NCBI GenBank assembly: GCA_963725275.1
Contig: CAVRXS010000005.1
Span: forward strand, 558,001-622,000
Direction: 5' to 3'
DNA length: 64,000 bases
Source: Bog-756 sp963725275
GTDB taxonomy: Bacteria > Actinomycetota > Acidimicrobiia > Acidimicrobiales > RAAP-2
Below the pieces are notes generated by a model, which saw nothing but the letters and a program-made list of their open reading frames with translations, was not told the DNA's origin and did not search any database. This document shows, piece after piece, positions 1 through 10,732 of this stretch. The position numbers and the translations under genes are program-made. Within the stretch, counting starts at the first letter, position 1. Every line of letters begins with the position of its first letter.

Positions 1-2
1 CC

Positions 3-2201
3 GGCTGGGATCCGAGCTGGTACGACGGCTTCCCGCTCTACACCTTCTACTTCCCGCTCCCCGGTCTGATCACCGTCCTCTTCAACGCGGTGATGCCCTA
101 CAACGTGGCCTTCAAGCTGGTCACGGTCCTCGGCACACTCCTGCTGCCCGTGTGCGCCTGGGCGTTCGGGCGCCTGGCCGGGTTGCGCGACCCCGGACCC
201 GGGTGTCTCGCGGCCGCGACCCTTCCGTTCCTGTTCGAGCCCAGCTTCTCGATCTACGGGGGCAACCTGCTCTCGACGCTCGCCGGCGAGTTCTCCTACT
301 CCCTCTCCCTCTCGATCGCCCTGCTGTTCCTCGGGGTGGTGGCCGCGGGGCTGCGCACCGGCCGCTACCGCGGGATCGCCGCGGTCCTGTTCGCGATCAC
401 GTTGCTGTGTCACCTGATCCCTGCGCTGTTCGCCGCCGCCGGGGCCGTCGTCTGGCTCGTGCTCGACGCCGACCTCCCCCGGATGTTCCGCTCCGGGGCC
501 AGGGCCGCCCGGCGTCGCTGGGGGCGGCGGGTGGTCTGGGCGGTGGTGGCCGGCGCGATCGGGGCCGGGCTCACCGCGTGGTGGTTGGTCCCCTTCGCGG
601 TCGAGCAGCCCTACACGACCAACATGGGCTACACCAAGGTCTTCGGCTACCCCGGTCTGCTCTTCCCCGGCTCCTTCCGGTGGGTGCTGGCCACCGACCT
701 CGTCGGCCTGGTGGCCATGGTGATGCGACGCAACCGGGTGGCTCTGTTCCTGGTCGTGATGGCCGCCCTCTCGGCTGCGGCGGTCATCCTCGACCCGGCC
801 GGGAAGCTCTACAACGTCCGGTTCCTGCCGCTGTGGTTCCTCTGTCTCTACCTGCTGGCCGGCTACGCCGTGGCCGAAGTCACCGGTGCGGTCGCCCGTA
901 TGATCCGGCGGCGGCGCCTCGAGCGCTGGGTGGTGATCGTGCGGGAGCGGCTGGTCACCGCCGACTCCCTCCACTGGGCCCCCGGGATGCGGATCAGCCG
1001 CTTCCGTCGGCCCGTCCCCGCGGCGGTGCCCGCGGGTGCGGTGGTGGGCCCGCTGATCGCCCTGGCCGCAGCCTGCCTGGCCGTCGTGCCACCGCTGGTG
1101 CTGCCGGCCGCAACCCTGCAGCACATCGGGATCACCGTGGGAGCCGACCAGCCGAGCGCCTGGGCCGAGTGGAACTACACCGGCTACCAGGGCAAGCCCG
1201 ACTATCCCGAGTACCACGCGGTCATCAAGATGATGGCCTCGGTCGGTGCCGAGCAGGGATGTGGCCGGGCCATGTGGGAGTACGACCCCTCGCTCAACCG
1301 GTTCGGTACCACCATGTCGTTGATGCTCCTTCCCTACTGGACTGGCGGCTGCATCGACTCCATGGAGGGCCTGCTCTTCGAGTCGGCCTCCTCGACCCCG
1401 TTCCACTTCCTCAACCAGAACGAGCTCTCCCCGGATCCGTCGGACGCGGTCGTCGGCCTGCCCTACGGCGGGCTCGATGTGCCGCTCGGCATCGAGCACC
1501 TGCAGCTGATGGGGGTCCGTTACCTCCTGGCCTCGTCGACCACGGTGCAGAAGGCCGCCGCCGCGGACCCCGACGCGACCCTGGTCGGGTCGACCGGGCC
1601 GTGGGGCACGACCTACAACGGCGCGTCGCTGGACACCACCTGGAAGGTGTACCGGATCTCCGATTCGGCGCTGGTCGAGCCGCTGGCGGCACGGCCGGTG
1701 GTGTGGAAGGGGGTCGAGGCCGCCCAGTCCAGTTGGTTGGCACCCTCGGTCGCCTGGTACGACGACCCGAGCCGGTGGGGTGTGGTCCCGGCGGCGGACG
1801 GTCCCTCCGACTGGACCCGGGTCGCGGTCGGGGCCGCCCACCCGCCCGTCACGCCCGAACCGGCGACCGTCGTCTCGGATGTCCAACAGTCCGACGGCGG
1901 CATCTCGTTCCACGTCGACCGGGTGGGCACGCCGGTGGAGGTCCGGGTCTCCTACTTCCCCAACTGGCACGCGTCGGGGGCGGAGGGTCCGTACCGGGTG
2001 GCGCCCAACCTGATGGTCGTGGTCCCGACCGGTCACGACGTCGTCCTCAGCTACGGCCGCTCTCCCGCCGACGTGGTCGGCCAACTCCTGACCCTCGCCG
2101 CGGTGGCCGGCCTGGTCGTGCTCGCGGTGTCCGCCCGGCGCAGGCGGCGGGCCCGCCGTGCCTCCGCTGCGGCACCGGTGGCGGCGGCGCCCGCCGGGTG
2201 A
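3..2201 (+). CDS. Polytopic membrane protein, 5' end cut by window (PTPS_related / GT-C-like)
   Basis: The frame is open from base 3, so the gene starts upstream of the window and the ATG at 90 is internal. The visible 732 residues start with an aromatic-rich GWDPSWYDGFPLYTFYFP-like segment, followed by many hydrophobic helices over about the first 350 residues. A large extracytoplasmic domain and one last helix before an Arg-rich tail come next. This layout is typical of large actinobacterial membrane proteins of the PTPS_related or YfhO/GT-C-like type, thought to act in envelope glycosylation. The family call is by resemblance and no catalytic residue could be assigned. It overlaps the next gene by 4 bp (GTGA), so the two are probably co-transcribed. 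Confidence 0.75.
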   Translation, partial: GWDPSWYDGFPLYTFYFPLPGLITVLFNAVMPYNVAFKLVTVLGTLLLPVCAWAFGRLAGLRDPGPGCLAAATLPFLFEPSFSIYGGNLLSTLAGEFSYSLSLSIALLFLGVVAAGLRTGRYRGIAAVLFAITLLCHLIPALFAAAGAVVWLVLDADLPRMFRSGARAARRRWGRRVVWAVVAGAIGAGLTAWWLVPFAVEQPYTTNMGYTKVFGYPGLLFPGSFRWVLATDLVGLVAMVMRRNRVALFLVVMAALSAAAVILDPAGKLYNVRFLPLWFLCLYLLAGYAVAEVTGAVARMIRRRRLERWVVIVRERLVTADSLHWAPGMRISRFRRPVPAAVPAGAVVGPLIALAAACLAVVPPLVLPAATLQHIGITVGADQPSAWAEWNYTGYQGKPDYPEYHAVIKMMASVGAEQGCGRAMWEYDPSLNRFGTTMSLMLLPYWTGGCIDSMEGLLFESASSTPFHFLNQNELSPDPSDAVVGLPYGGLDVPLGIEHLQLMGVRYLLASSTTVQKAAAADPDATLVGSTGPWGTTYNGASLDTTWKVYRISDSALVEPLAARPVVWKGVEAAQSSWLAPSVAWYDDPSRWGVVPAADGPSDWTRVAVGAAHPPVTPEPATVVSDVQQSDGGISFHVDRVGTPVEVRVSYFPNWHASGAEGPYRVAPNLMVVVPTGHDVVLSYGRSPADVVGQLLTLAAVAGLVVLAVSARRRRRARRASAAAPVAAAPAG

Positions 2202-2839
2202 CCGATCCCCTCGGGATGTTCCCCCTCTCGACGGTGCTCTTCCCACGCGCCGGCCTGCCGCTCCACGTCTTCGAGCAGCGCTACCGCGCCCTCATGGCCC
2301 GCTGCCTCGACGGCGACGGCGAGTTCGGCGTCGTCCTCATCTCGCGCGGCTCGGAGGTGGGCGGGGGCGACGAGCGGGTGGGTATCGGCACGGCGGCCCG
2401 GATCGCCAACGTGGCCGAGCTCGACGACGGGCGTCTCCTGGTGGTCGCCATCGGGACGAGACGGATACGGGTCGCGCAGTGGCTGCCCGACGACCCCTAC
2501 CCGCGGGCCGTGGTCGAGGACCTTCCCGAGGGACCGGGAGCAGGGGAGGGCGGTGACGTCGGTCGCGCGCTCGCATCGGCGGAGGCGTCCCTCCGACGGC
2601 TCCGCTCGCTCCTGTCCGAGCTCGGGGACGTGCCCGCACTGCCCCCGGGTCTGCGGATCTCCGGCAGCCCCGGGGAGATCGGCTGGCAGCTCTGCGACAT
2701 GGCCCCACTCACCGTCCTCGACCTGCAGCAACTGCTGTCGACCGACGGGCTGAAGCGGAGGATGGACCTGCTCACCGCGCTCTGCGACGCGATGGCGGAC
2801 GACGTGATCGGCCTGCTCTCGGAGGCGGGCGGCGAGTAG
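2198..2839 (+). CDS. Lon N-terminal (LonN/PUA-like) substrate-binding domain protein
   Basis: A 213-residue protein starting at a GTG that overlaps the previous stop (GTGA). The N-terminal motif FPLSTVLFPRAGLPLHVFEQRY is the hallmark of the Lon protease N-terminal domain, and it is followed by GEFGVVLI and a VG-GTAARI segment. There is no ATPase or protease domain, so this is a stand-alone LonN protein of the kind common in actinobacteria; the client is unknown. An ATG at 2216 is possible but would cut into the conserved first strand. The stop is 60 bp before manB. Confidence 0.88.
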   Translation: MTDPLGMFPLSTVLFPRAGLPLHVFEQRYRALMARCLDGDGEFGVVLISRGSEVGGGDERVGIGTAARIANVAELDDGRLLVVAIGTRRIRVAQWLPDDPYPRAVVEDLPEGPGAGEGGDVGRALASAEASLRRLRSLLSELGDVPALPPGLRISGSPGEIGWQLCDMAPLTVLDLQQLLSTDGLKRRMDLLTALCDAMADDVIGLLSEAGGE

Positions 2840-2884
2840 TCCGCTCCACCGGTCCGGTCGCCGACGGGGATCTGACCGAGACCA

Positions 2885-2890
2885 TAGGAT
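2885..2890 (+). promoter_or_regulatory. -10-like TAGGAT before manB
   Basis: TAGGAT lies 9 nt before the manB ATG. Transcription from it would give a leader of at most a few bases, so translation would be near-leaderless. There is no clear -35 box. The same TANNNT-to-start spacing recurs before secA and the serine hydrolase. Confidence 0.45.
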
Positions 2891-2899
2891 GGCCCGGCC

Positions 2900-4291
2900 A
2901 TGCCCTCCCTCTCCCAGGTCTTCAAGGCCTACGACATCCGCGGCATCGTCCCCGACGAGCTCAACGCCCTCCAGTTCCGCGCCGTCGGTGTCGCGGCGGC
3001 CCGGTTCACCGGTGCGGACACCTTCCTCGTGGCCCGGGACATGCGCGAGTCGGGGGTGGAACTGTCCGCGGCGTTCTCCCTCGGGGTGCGCACCGAGGGC
3101 ACGACGGTGGTCGATCTCGGACTGGGCTCGACCGATCTGCTCTACTACGCGGCCGGCAGCCTGGACGCGCCGGGGGCGATGTTCACCGCCTCCCACAACC
3201 CGGCCCGGTACAACGGGCTCAAACTCTGCCAGTCGGGTGCCCGCCCGATCGGCCGGGACACCGGGTTGGAGGAGATCCAGGCCACGGCGGAGTCGCTGCT
3301 CGAGGACTGGGCGCACGGCGGACCACCCGAACCCGACCAGCGCAGCCTCGCGGCCCTCGAGCATCGCTCGGTCCTCGGCGCCTACGCCGAGCACGTCCGC
3401 TCCTTCGTCGATCTCGACGTGCTCCGCCCGCTGAAGGTGGTCGCCGACACGGCGAACGGGATGGGGGGCCTGGTCGTTCCCGAGGTCTTCGCAGGCCTTC
3501 CCTTCGAGGTCGACCTGCTCTTTCCCGAGCTCGACGGGAACTTCCCCAACCACCCGGCCGATCCGATCCAGCCGGAGAACCTGGTCGACCTCCGCCGCCT
3601 GGTGCTCGAGCGCGGTGCCGACATCGGCCTCGCCTTCGACGGCGACGCCGATCGGGTCTTCCTGGTCGACGAGCGGGCCGAGCCGGTGTCGGGTTCGCTC
3701 ACCACCGCGCTGGTGGCCTCGTCCCTGCTCGACAAGTACCCGGGCTCCACGGTCCTCTACAACTGCATCTGCTCACGGGTGGTGCCCGAGGTCATCGCCG
3801 AGAAGGGCGGTGTCGGCATCCGCACCAAGGTCGGGCACAGCTTCATCAAGCAGGTCATGGCCGACACCGGCGCGGTCTTCGGTGGGGAGCACTCCGGTCA
3901 CTACTACTTCCGTGACAACTACCGGGCCGACTCGGGGATCATCGCGGCCCTGCTGGTCCTCGAGCTGCTGAGCGTGACCGGCAAGCCGCTCTCGGAGCTG
4001 CTGGCCCCGTTCAAGCGCTACACCGCCTCGGGGGAGATCAACACCGTGGTCGACGACCCGGCCGGTACGGTCGAGTTGCTGGCCGCCGCAGTGGAGGCCG
4101 CCGGGGGCGCGCTCGGTACGACCGATCGCCTGGACGGGCTCACGGTGGACCGTGGGGACTGGTGGTACAACCTCCGTCCGTCGAACACCGAGCCACTGCT
4201 GCGCCTCAACGTCGAGGCGCCCGACGAGGCCTCCTGCGCCGCCGGGGTTGCCGAGGTCGAGGCGGCGATCGCCGCCGTGCTCGGGGCGTGA
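2900..4291 (+). CDS. manB: Phosphomannomutase/phosphoglucomutase
   Basis: A 463-residue alpha-D-phosphohexomutase that interconverts hexose 6-phosphate and 1-phosphate for GDP-mannose and glycan precursors. All diagnostic sites are visible: the phosphoserine loop TASHNP at residues 96-101, the Mg-binding DGDADR at 247-252, the sugar-binding GEHSGH at 329-334, and the phosphate-binding RPSNTEP near the C-terminus. Length is normal for the family. It heads an operon with a Trm112-like gene and an SIS-type isomerase, as in mycobacteria and other actinobacteria. Mannose versus glucose specificity cannot be settled by eye. Confidence 0.95.
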   Translation: MPSLSQVFKAYDIRGIVPDELNALQFRAVGVAAARFTGADTFLVARDMRESGVELSAAFSLGVRTEGTTVVDLGLGSTDLLYYAAGSLDAPGAMFTASHNPARYNGLKLCQSGARPIGRDTGLEEIQATAESLLEDWAHGGPPEPDQRSLAALEHRSVLGAYAEHVRSFVDLDVLRPLKVVADTANGMGGLVVPEVFAGLPFEVDLLFPELDGNFPNHPADPIQPENLVDLRRLVLERGADIGLAFDGDADRVFLVDERAEPVSGSLTTALVASSLLDKYPGSTVLYNCICSRVVPEVIAEKGGVGIRTKVGHSFIKQVMADTGAVFGGEHSGHYYFRDNYRADSGIIAALLVLELLSVTGKPLSELLAPFKRYTASGEINTVVDDPAGTVELLAAAVEAAGGALGTTDRLDGLTVDRGDWWYNLRPSNTEPLLRLNVEAPDEASCAAGVAEVEAAIAAVLGA

Positions 4292-4376
4292 CCACGGTGC
4301 CGCACCCGCCGCGCGAGCGGCCGCCACCCACCGCTGTCGAATCCCGCACAGCGCACCACCGAGAGAGGACGGCCCG

Positions 4377-4622
4377 ATGACGCTCGACCCACTGCTGATC
4401 GAGGTGCTCGCCTGCCCCGAGGACAAGGGCCCACTGCTCTACTTCGCCGACGAGGACACGCTCTACAACCCGCGTCTGCGGCGCGCCTACGCGGTGCGCG
4501 ACGGCATCCCGGTGATGCTCGTCGACGAGGCGACCGCCGTCGACGGGCCCGAGCACGACCGGCTGACCGCAAAGGCGGCGGGCGGCGGAGCCACCGAGAC
4601 GAGCAGGAGCGACCCGGCATGA
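4377..4622 (+). CDS. Trm112-like small protein (UPF0434-type)
   Basis: An 81-residue protein with the Trm112/YcaR fold signature: LLIEVLACPEDKGPL near the N-terminus and AYAVRDGIPVMLVDEA in the middle. The start is the ATG at 4377, preceded by GAGAGG. It lies between manB and the isomerase and overlaps the latter by 4 bp (ATGA). Only the first cysteine of the usual zinc-binding pairs remains: the second position is Asp-Lys, and the downstream pair is replaced by the sequence LYNPRLRRAY. It therefore probably does not bind zinc. Its partner is unknown; the location suggests a role beside the sugar-phosphate enzymes. Confidence 0.88.
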   Translation: MTLDPLLIEVLACPEDKGPLLYFADEDTLYNPRLRRAYAVRDGIPVMLVDEATAVDGPEHDRLTAKAAGGGATETSRSDPA

Positions 4623-5668
4623 GTGTGCGCACCCCGCCGCTGGACACCCTCGACATGTGGGGCGCCACCATGGCGCTCCCGGAACAGGTGGCCGACGCGG
4701 TGAGCGCCACCCGGGACGTCGGTGACCTGCCCGCTCAGGACCAGGTCGAAAACGTGGTGGTCCTCGGCATGGGCGGCAGCGGCATCGCAGGCGACGTCCT
4801 GGCAGCGGTCGCGGCGCCGTTCATGGCGGTCCCGGTCGCGGTCGTCAAGGGGTACGTGCCCCCCGACTACGTGGGCACCGGGTCCCTGGTCTTCGCGGTC
4901 TCCTTCTCGGGCAACACCGAGGAGACGCTCGAGGCGGCGGCAGCTGCCTACGAGGCCGGTGCATCGCTCGTCGTGGTGGCCGGAGGCGGCGAGCTGGTGC
5001 GCCTGGCCGGTGAGTGGAACGTGCCGGTGGTTCCGGTCCCGACCGACATCCCCCAGCCCAGGGCTGCCCTCGGGGCAATGGCCGTGCCGCCGTTGGTGCT
5101 GCTCGAGGCCATCGGACTCTTCCCGGGCGCGGTGCAGTGGGTCCTCCAGGCCGTGGACCAGCTGCGACGCCGCCGGGACGAGCTTGCCCGCCCCGGCAGC
5201 ACCGCAGAGGTGGTGGCTCACCGGATCGGCCGCACCATTCCCCTCGTCCACAGCTCGCAGGATCTCGGCAAGGCCGCCGCCCTCCGGTGGAAGGCGCAGA
5301 TCAACGAGAACGCCAAGTGCCCCGCATTCTGGAACCTCCATCCCGAGCTCTGCCACAACGAGCTGGCCGGGTGGGGGCAGCACGGGGACGCCACCCGCCA
5401 GATCCTGACCCTGGTCAATCTCCGGCACGATGCCGAGCACCCCCAGGTCAGCAGGCGGTTCGACGTGGCCGAGGAGGTCCTGCGCGAGGTGATGGCCGAC
5501 GTGATCGAGGTCCGGGCCTCGGGGGAGGGGGACCTCGCCCAGCTGCTGGACCTGGCCCTCATCGGGGACGTGGTTTCGCTGCACATGGCCGCCAACGAGG
5601 GGATCGACCCCGGACCGATACCGGTGCTCGACGAGGTCAAGCGCGATCTGACCGTCGGTAGTCGCTGA
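4619..5668 (+). CDS. SIS-domain phosphoglucose/phosphomannose isomerase
   Basis: A 349-residue protein with two sugar-isomerase (SIS) halves. The first contains VVVLGMGGSGIAGD (GMGGSG at 50-55) and the phosphate-binding SFSGNTEET at 95-103. The C-terminal half carries the PGI/PMI-type stretch with NENAKCPAFWNLHPELCHNE. This is the bifunctional isomerase family that interconverts fructose 6-phosphate with glucose or mannose 6-phosphate, feeding manB. The start overlaps the Trm112-like stop by ATGA, so the genes are translationally coupled. The 3' end is followed by a 528-bp gap. Confidence 0.93.
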   Translation: MSVRTPPLDTLDMWGATMALPEQVADAVSATRDVGDLPAQDQVENVVVLGMGGSGIAGDVLAAVAAPFMAVPVAVVKGYVPPDYVGTGSLVFAVSFSGNTEETLEAAAAAYEAGASLVVVAGGGELVRLAGEWNVPVVPVPTDIPQPRAALGAMAVPPLVLLEAIGLFPGAVQWVLQAVDQLRRRRDELARPGSTAEVVAHRIGRTIPLVHSSQDLGKAAALRWKAQINENAKCPAFWNLHPELCHNELAGWGQHGDATRQILTLVNLRHDAEHPQVSRRFDVAEEVLREVMADVIEVRASGEGDLAQLLDLALIGDVVSLHMAANEGIDPGPIPVLDEVKRDLTVGSR

Positions 5669-5783
5669 CCTGGCCGGGGCTGTCCCCGGCACCGCCCGGG
5701 CGCCTGTTTCGGCCCGGTGACAGGCGGGTGGCGACCGTGTGAACTCGTGCCCGGAACCCTGGCCGTGGCGCACAGGGCGGGCG

Positions 5784-5789
5784 TACACT
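5784..5789 (+). promoter_or_regulatory. -10-like TACACT at the start of the raiA-RNA region
   Basis: TACACT sits 6 nt before base 5796, which would be the likely transcript start. It fits the TANNNT consensus seen before other genes here. No convincing -35 element is visible. It would place transcription start just at the 5' edge of the structured region upstream of the hibernation factor gene. Confidence 0.4.
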
Positions 5790-5795
5790 CGAACG

Positions 5796-6110
5796 GTGAG
5801 CAGCGTGCGGGTCTGTGGTTGCAAGTCGATGCCAGTCGCAGGCGAAACGACCCACGTAAGGCAACTTCTCGTTGCTGAGCATGGTGCGGCTTAGGAGTCA
5901 GTCCTGCCCGCGGCGCCCCCGGCTGTCGGGGGCGGGTGGAGAGGGGATGACGCGTGCCCTCAGTGGTCCCGCAGGGTGGCGGCCGGCAACGGCCCCGCCG
6001 CCGGGGTCCGGCCGTGACTCTCCCGGCAGGCGAGTGTGGGGTCAAAGACCAGGTCAGCCGCACGCCGCTCACGAACTCCCCGCCGCATCACCGCGCGGGG
6101 ATCACTGCAT
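5796..6110 (+). ncRNA. Candidate raiA-motif RNA in the leader of the hibernation factor gene
   Basis: This non-coding stretch lies directly upstream of the raiA/hpf gene, the usual location of the raiA RNA motif known from Actinobacteria and Firmicutes. Strong hairpins are visible: GCAAC/GTTGC around 5861-5875, GCCCCCG/CGGGGGC at 5915-5933 with a five-base loop, and TCCCCGC/GCGGGGA at 6077-6101. Between the stems are purine-rich, apparently unpaired segments, for example GCGAAACGACCCACGTAAGG near 5842. No long ORF has plausible codon use. The exact ends are uncertain, and the class is assigned by location and structure rather than by a covariance model. Confidence 0.55.
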
Positions 6111-6196
6111 CACCGCATGACAGCCGACGACACGACGAGGAGGTCCGGACAGCCGTAGCCGCAGCACCCTGAACGCACAGCCGAGGAGGCGAACCA

Positions 6197-6559
6197 GTGG
6201 ACGTGGTCATCACGCATGGCAGGAACATCGTGTCCGACGAAGTACGGGCCCTGACCGAGGAGAAGCTGCTCCGGATCGGCAGGCACTGTCCCGGCCTCGA
6301 CCGTGTGGAGGTCCACTTCTCCGAGGAGCACAACCCGAGGATCTCGGACCGCGAGTGCTGCGAGGTGATCATGAGCGGCCACGGCCGCACCGTCCGGGCC
6401 CATGCCTCCGCACGGGTACCGCTGGTCGCGGTCGACCTGGTGGTCGAAAAGCTGCAGCACCAGCTCGAGAAGACCAAGGGCCGCGTCGTCGGGCGATCCC
6501 AGCCGCGTCACCGGCCGGCCAGCACGGTGACCCTCTATCAGCGGGTGCGCACCGCCTGA
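6197..6559 (+). CDS. hpf: Ribosome hibernation-promoting factor, short form
   Basis: A 120-residue RaiA/HPF-type protein that binds the 30S decoding region and silences ribosomes under stress. The pattern of a THGRN-type first strand, EVHFSEEHNPR, and a helix with VDLVVEKLQHQLEKTK fits the family N-terminal domain. The start is GTG 6197 with a strong GAGGAGG ribosome-binding site 7 bp upstream. Most actinobacterial HPFs are about 200-240 residues, with a C-terminal dimerisation domain for 100S formation. That domain is absent here, and the protein ends shortly after the helix with a basic tail. It lies just before secA, as in mycobacteria. Confidence 0.92.
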   Translation: MDVVITHGRNIVSDEVRALTEEKLLRIGRHCPGLDRVEVHFSEEHNPRISDRECCEVIMSGHGRTVRAHASARVPLVAVDLVVEKLQHQLEKTKGRVVGRSQPRHRPASTVTLYQRVRTA

Positions 6560-6621
6560 GCAACCCGCGGCCCGCGCTCCTGTCGGAGGTACCGCCGAGG
6601 CGGCGGCGGCGCCCCCGACAG

Positions 6622-6627
6622 TAGAGT
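6622..6627 (+). promoter_or_regulatory. -10-like TAGAGT before secA
   Basis: TAGAGT is 9 nt upstream of the secA ATG, giving a very short or absent leader if used. No Shine-Dalgarno sequence is seen between it and the start, which supports leaderless-type initiation. Confidence 0.4.
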
Positions 6628-6636
6628 GTTGGTCCC

Positions 6637-9408
<2,772 letters not shown>

Positions 9409-9409
9409 G

Positions 9410-10564
9410 ATGGCAGCCGACGCCCCCCGCCGTGGGGAGGGCGGGCCGGAACCGGTCGATCTCCAGGTTGCGCTCGCCGCACTGAGTGAACGGTTGGACG
9501 AGGCCGGGCGGTTCCTCGGCGTCGACCGGCTGACCGAACGGCGGGTCGAGCTCGAGAAGGAAGCCTCCGAGCCGGGGCTCTGGGACGATGCCGATCACGC
9601 CCGAGCGGTGACCACCGAGCTCGGTCGGGTCACCGAGGACCTCGAGGAGATCAACGGGCTGAGCGCACGGCTCTCGGACGCCGAGACCCTCTACGAGCTC
9701 ATGGAGGAGGAGGACGGCGCCTCGCTGCGACCCGAGATCGAGGACGCCGTCGCCGAGCTCGACCGGCGATTCCGGACGATCGAGCTGCGCGCGCTCTTCG
9801 CCGGCGAGTACGACCGCGGCGACGCGGTCGCCGAGATCCACGCCAGCGCGGGCGGCACCGACGCCCAGGACTGGGCCGAGATGCTGCTCCGGATGTACAC
9901 CCGTTGGGCGGAGCGGCGCGGGTTCGAGATCGAGGTCGAGGAGGCCACGCCCGGACAGGAGGCCGGCCTCTTGTCGGCCACCTTCCTGGTGCGCGGCCGC
10001 TACGCCTACGGGCTATTGGCAGCCGAGCGCGGCACCCACCGCCTCGTGCGCATGTCGCCCTTCGACGCGCAGCACCGGCGGCAGACCAGCTTCGCCTCCC
10101 TGGATGTGGTGCCGTTGCTCGAGGACGGCGCCGACCAGATCGAGATCGACGAGAAGGACCTCCGCATCGACACCTACCGCTCGTCGGGAGCCGGCGGCCA
10201 GCACGTCAACAAGACCGACTCGGCGGTGCGCATCACCCACATCCCGACCGGCATCGTGGTCTCCTGCCAGAACCAGCGCAGTCAGCATCAGAACAAGGCC
10301 AAGGCGCTCGAGGTGCTCGGGGCCAAGCTCGCCGAGCGGCAGCGGGCCGAGCACCAGGCCACACTCGACGAGCTGAGTGGTGACCGGAACGACAGTGGAT
10401 GGGGTAACCAGATCCGCTCCTACGTGCTCGCTCCCTACCAGCAGGTGAAGGACCTTCGCACCAACGAGGAGACCGGCAACGTGGAGGCGGTGCTGGACGG
10501 TGATCTCGACGCGTTCATCGAGGCAGAGCTGCGGCGCAACGCCGAGCGCCGCCGGAACGCCTGA
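9410..10564 (+). CDS. prfB: Peptide chain release factor 2
   Basis: A 384-residue class I release factor that terminates at UGA and UAA. The anticodon-like tripeptide SPF is at residues 216-218, and the catalytic GGQ in SGAGGQHVNKTDSAVR is at 262-264. The gene is read in one continuous frame from ATG 9410, so the +1 programmed frameshift that autoregulates prfB in many bacteria is absent. A low-complexity, charged N-terminus is followed by the normal coiled-coil domain 1. It sits directly behind secA. Confidence 0.96.
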   Translation: MAADAPRRGEGGPEPVDLQVALAALSERLDEAGRFLGVDRLTERRVELEKEASEPGLWDDADHARAVTTELGRVTEDLEEINGLSARLSDAETLYELMEEEDGASLRPEIEDAVAELDRRFRTIELRALFAGEYDRGDAVAEIHASAGGTDAQDWAEMLLRMYTRWAERRGFEIEVEEATPGQEAGLLSATFLVRGRYAYGLLAAERGTHRLVRMSPFDAQHRRQTSFASLDVVPLLEDGADQIEIDEKDLRIDTYRSSGAGGQHVNKTDSAVRITHIPTGIVVSCQNQRSQHQNKAKALEVLGAKLAERQRAEHQATLDELSGDRNDSGWGNQIRSYVLAPYQQVKDLRTNEETGNVEAVLDGDLDAFIEAELRRNAERRRNA

Positions 10565-10732
10565 GTCGGACGTACGGCGGGCGTCGTCGCCGCTGCGTCG
10601 CCGCCGATCGCGTCGACCGAGGTCAGAGCCTGATGTCGGGCCTGCGCCAACCGGGTCGTACCGGCGGGTAAGATGGTCCGAAGTGCCAGTGCGCCCGGAC
10701 ACTGTCCCCCCTTCGCTCATGACTCTTCCTTC

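Noticed and set aside
5796..5894. A 32-codon ORF from GTG with a leaderless-type -10
   Set aside because: It begins exactly at the likely transcription start but lies within the hairpin-rich region and has no family match. It is more likely part of the candidate RNA; a short regulatory peptide is not excluded.
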